Shown here one piece after another: positions 13,843 to 14,402 of a stretch of DNA of 14,402 nt; positions within the stretch are counted from its first letter, which is position 1, and every line of letters begins with the position of its first letter. The DNA comes from Candidatus Methanolliviera sp. GoM_asphalt (GTDB lineage Archaea > Halobacteriota > Methanoliparia > Methanoliparales > Methanoliparaceae): the NCBI GenBank assembly GCA_902158745.1, contig CABGHH010000025.1, positions 1 to 14,402 on the forward strand. The letters are read 5' to 3'. The position numbers and the translations under genes are program-made. The notes under the pieces are model-generated. The model made no database searches. It was not told the origin of the DNA and was given only the letters and a program-made list of their open reading frames with translations.

Positions 13843-14157
13843 TCATCGCCAAAGTTCTAAGCACCTCTTCTTTAGGTGTTACAAGATTAAAGAAGATCGT
13901 ACCTCTGGTCTCACTGAAACAGTGACCACAGGTCTTACACCTAAATAGCCTCTGCTCCTTCTTTCCATACTCCTCCTTTAAGACGACGTTTCCCTTTCCC
14001 TTCTTCCCGTAGTCGGAACACTCCTCATTCGGACACCAATATTCTGATACATCAATATTTAAGTACACTCCCATCCCCAAAAGGTGGTATGACCTTCTGG
14101 TAGATAAATCTTTTCAGTACTCAGAGGACACGACCTAGAATCTTTACTATCATAGAA

Positions 14158-14402
14158 TCATCCGCTATTGTTGACTATAACATGATCTAATAAAGTTAAT
14201 CTGTATTTTTTGGTTCTTCCTCTTTGGGATGCTGTTCATCATAGTAAACTATTCTTACATCTTTTATTGTGGGATTTCTGTATTCTCAACTGAACTGTTG
14301 TGTTGAAACTATTGTATATTGTATCTTTTCCCCTCGGGAATATGAAATCCATTATATCAGAAATTCCTTCGTAAGACACGTGAAGAGATCTCATGCGTTG
14401 AT
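14158..14402 (-). pseudogene. Remnant of a second, DDE-type transposase, running off the right edge
   Basis: From ATG 14392-14394 the minus strand reads MRSLHVSYEGISDIMDFIFP then RGKDTIYNSFNTTVQ. A shift then gives PTIKDVRIVYYDEQHPKEEE, and another shift gives KYRLTLLDHVIVNNSG and a stop at 14158-14160. The run V-Y-Y-D-E-Q-H-P-K with LTLLD resembles the first-Asp region of a DDE transposase seen in methane-cycling archaea; the family name is uncertain. At least two frameshifts break it and the rest is missing at the IS1-like element 22 bp away. The frame is still open at the right edge, so the gene starts beyond the window or at 14394. Confidence 0.5.

Larger units (their letters stand above)
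12849..14080 (-). pseudogene. IS1-like transposase, broken by two palindrome insertions, a nonsense codon and frameshifts
   Basis: Joined frames give one IS1-type transposase. An N-terminal zinc finger (CPNEEC ... CKTCGHCF) is followed by a helix-turn-helix (SIRGTARATGHDKSAICRWL), the first catalytic Asp in VDEIWSYIKKRRR, then TSDNWDAFKDGLVYVYGKLE, GIGRRPDPVIVPSDDLN, VCKKRRNGKIVEVVQRVVFG, INTSYVERLNLTIRNSLARF and WYNFVKPHRSLRV. Lesions in order: an insertion at 13795-13846 that brings a TAA; TAG at 13607-13609; an in-frame insertion at 13387-13434; a frameshift with small insertion near 13258; a frameshift near 13023; and a frameshift near 12915. It cannot make an active protein. Start is near ATG 14074 or the near-cognate at 14080. 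Confidence 0.85.
12834..14135 (-). mobile_element. IS1-family-like insertion sequence, degraded
   Basis: The ends carry an inverted repeat: GGTCGTGT at 12834-12841 and ACACGACC at 14128-14135. The transposase reads on the minus strand between them and its corrected stop (12849-12851) lies just inside the left end, as expected for an IS1-type element. Total length is 1302 bp, or about 1206 bp once two 48-bp internal insertions are removed. Flanks TACGATTTTT and TAGAATCTTT match at 7 of 10 positions and may be a decayed target duplication. The right flank is another transposase remnant, so elements accumulate here. Confidence 0.72.

Noticed and set aside
1..14402. tRNA or rRNA genes
   Set aside because: No cloverleaf with TTCRA-type T-loop and CCA-like acceptor arms or rRNA-like sequence was found by eye in the intergenic regions.

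Overview
The window is archaeal, from a euryarchaeon with tetrahydromethanopterin-linked C1 metabolism. Evidence is a clear formylmethanofuran:H4MPT formyltransferase (ftr), a four-subunit pyruvate:ferredoxin oxidoreductase, the archaeal IMP cyclohydrolase PurO, a form III-type RuBisCO, an archaeal Ogg2 glycosylase, a DUF166 protein, and archaeal-style TATA boxes with GAGGTGAT ribosome sites. A methane- or alkane-oxidising lineage (ANME-1 or Syntrophoarchaeum-like) fits, but Archaeoglobi and methanogens are not excluded; this placement is inference.

Layout. 1-1299 is a decayed accessory region: a partial reading frame at the left edge, a cluster of short palindromes (99-417), a frameshifted pseudogene with a possible nuclease-like core (469-954), and the broken remnant of a XerC/D-type tyrosine recombinase (956-1266) directly behind RuBisCO. 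1300-5773 holds RuBisCO (minus), divergent from a HAD phosphatase that overlaps a Mut7-C RNase-like gene, then apbE and an FMN-dependent NPD/FabK-like oxidoreductase. 5798-7169 is a minus-strand pair, ogg2 and DUF166. 7208-8092 is a UbiA prenyltransferase, probably for archaeal lipid synthesis, with an in-frame TAA just upstream of its readable start. 8237-12549 is one tight operon, porGDAB-purO-ftr, whose genes overlap by 4 nt or lie 1-4 nt apart. 12834-14135 is an IS1-like element with a degraded transposase, next to the remnant of a second transposase that runs off the right edge.

The most unusual feature is a family of tiny palindromic elements, each usually two hairpins in tandem with short stems and 3-nt loops (mostly TTC, on the other strand GAA). 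The clearest copy (13799-13842) is two perfect 9-3-9 hairpins joined by 2 nt. It interrupts the IS1-like transposase and is flanked by a TCAT duplication, for a net 48-bp insertion. A second 48-bp insertion of the same design lies in the same transposase. Another copy forms the last codons and stop of the FabK-like gene, another with doubled arms sits in the por promoter region, and several fill 99-417. They look like a mobile, frame-preserving palindromic element comparable in style to Rickettsia palindromic elements or REP/MITE sequences. I do not recognise the family.
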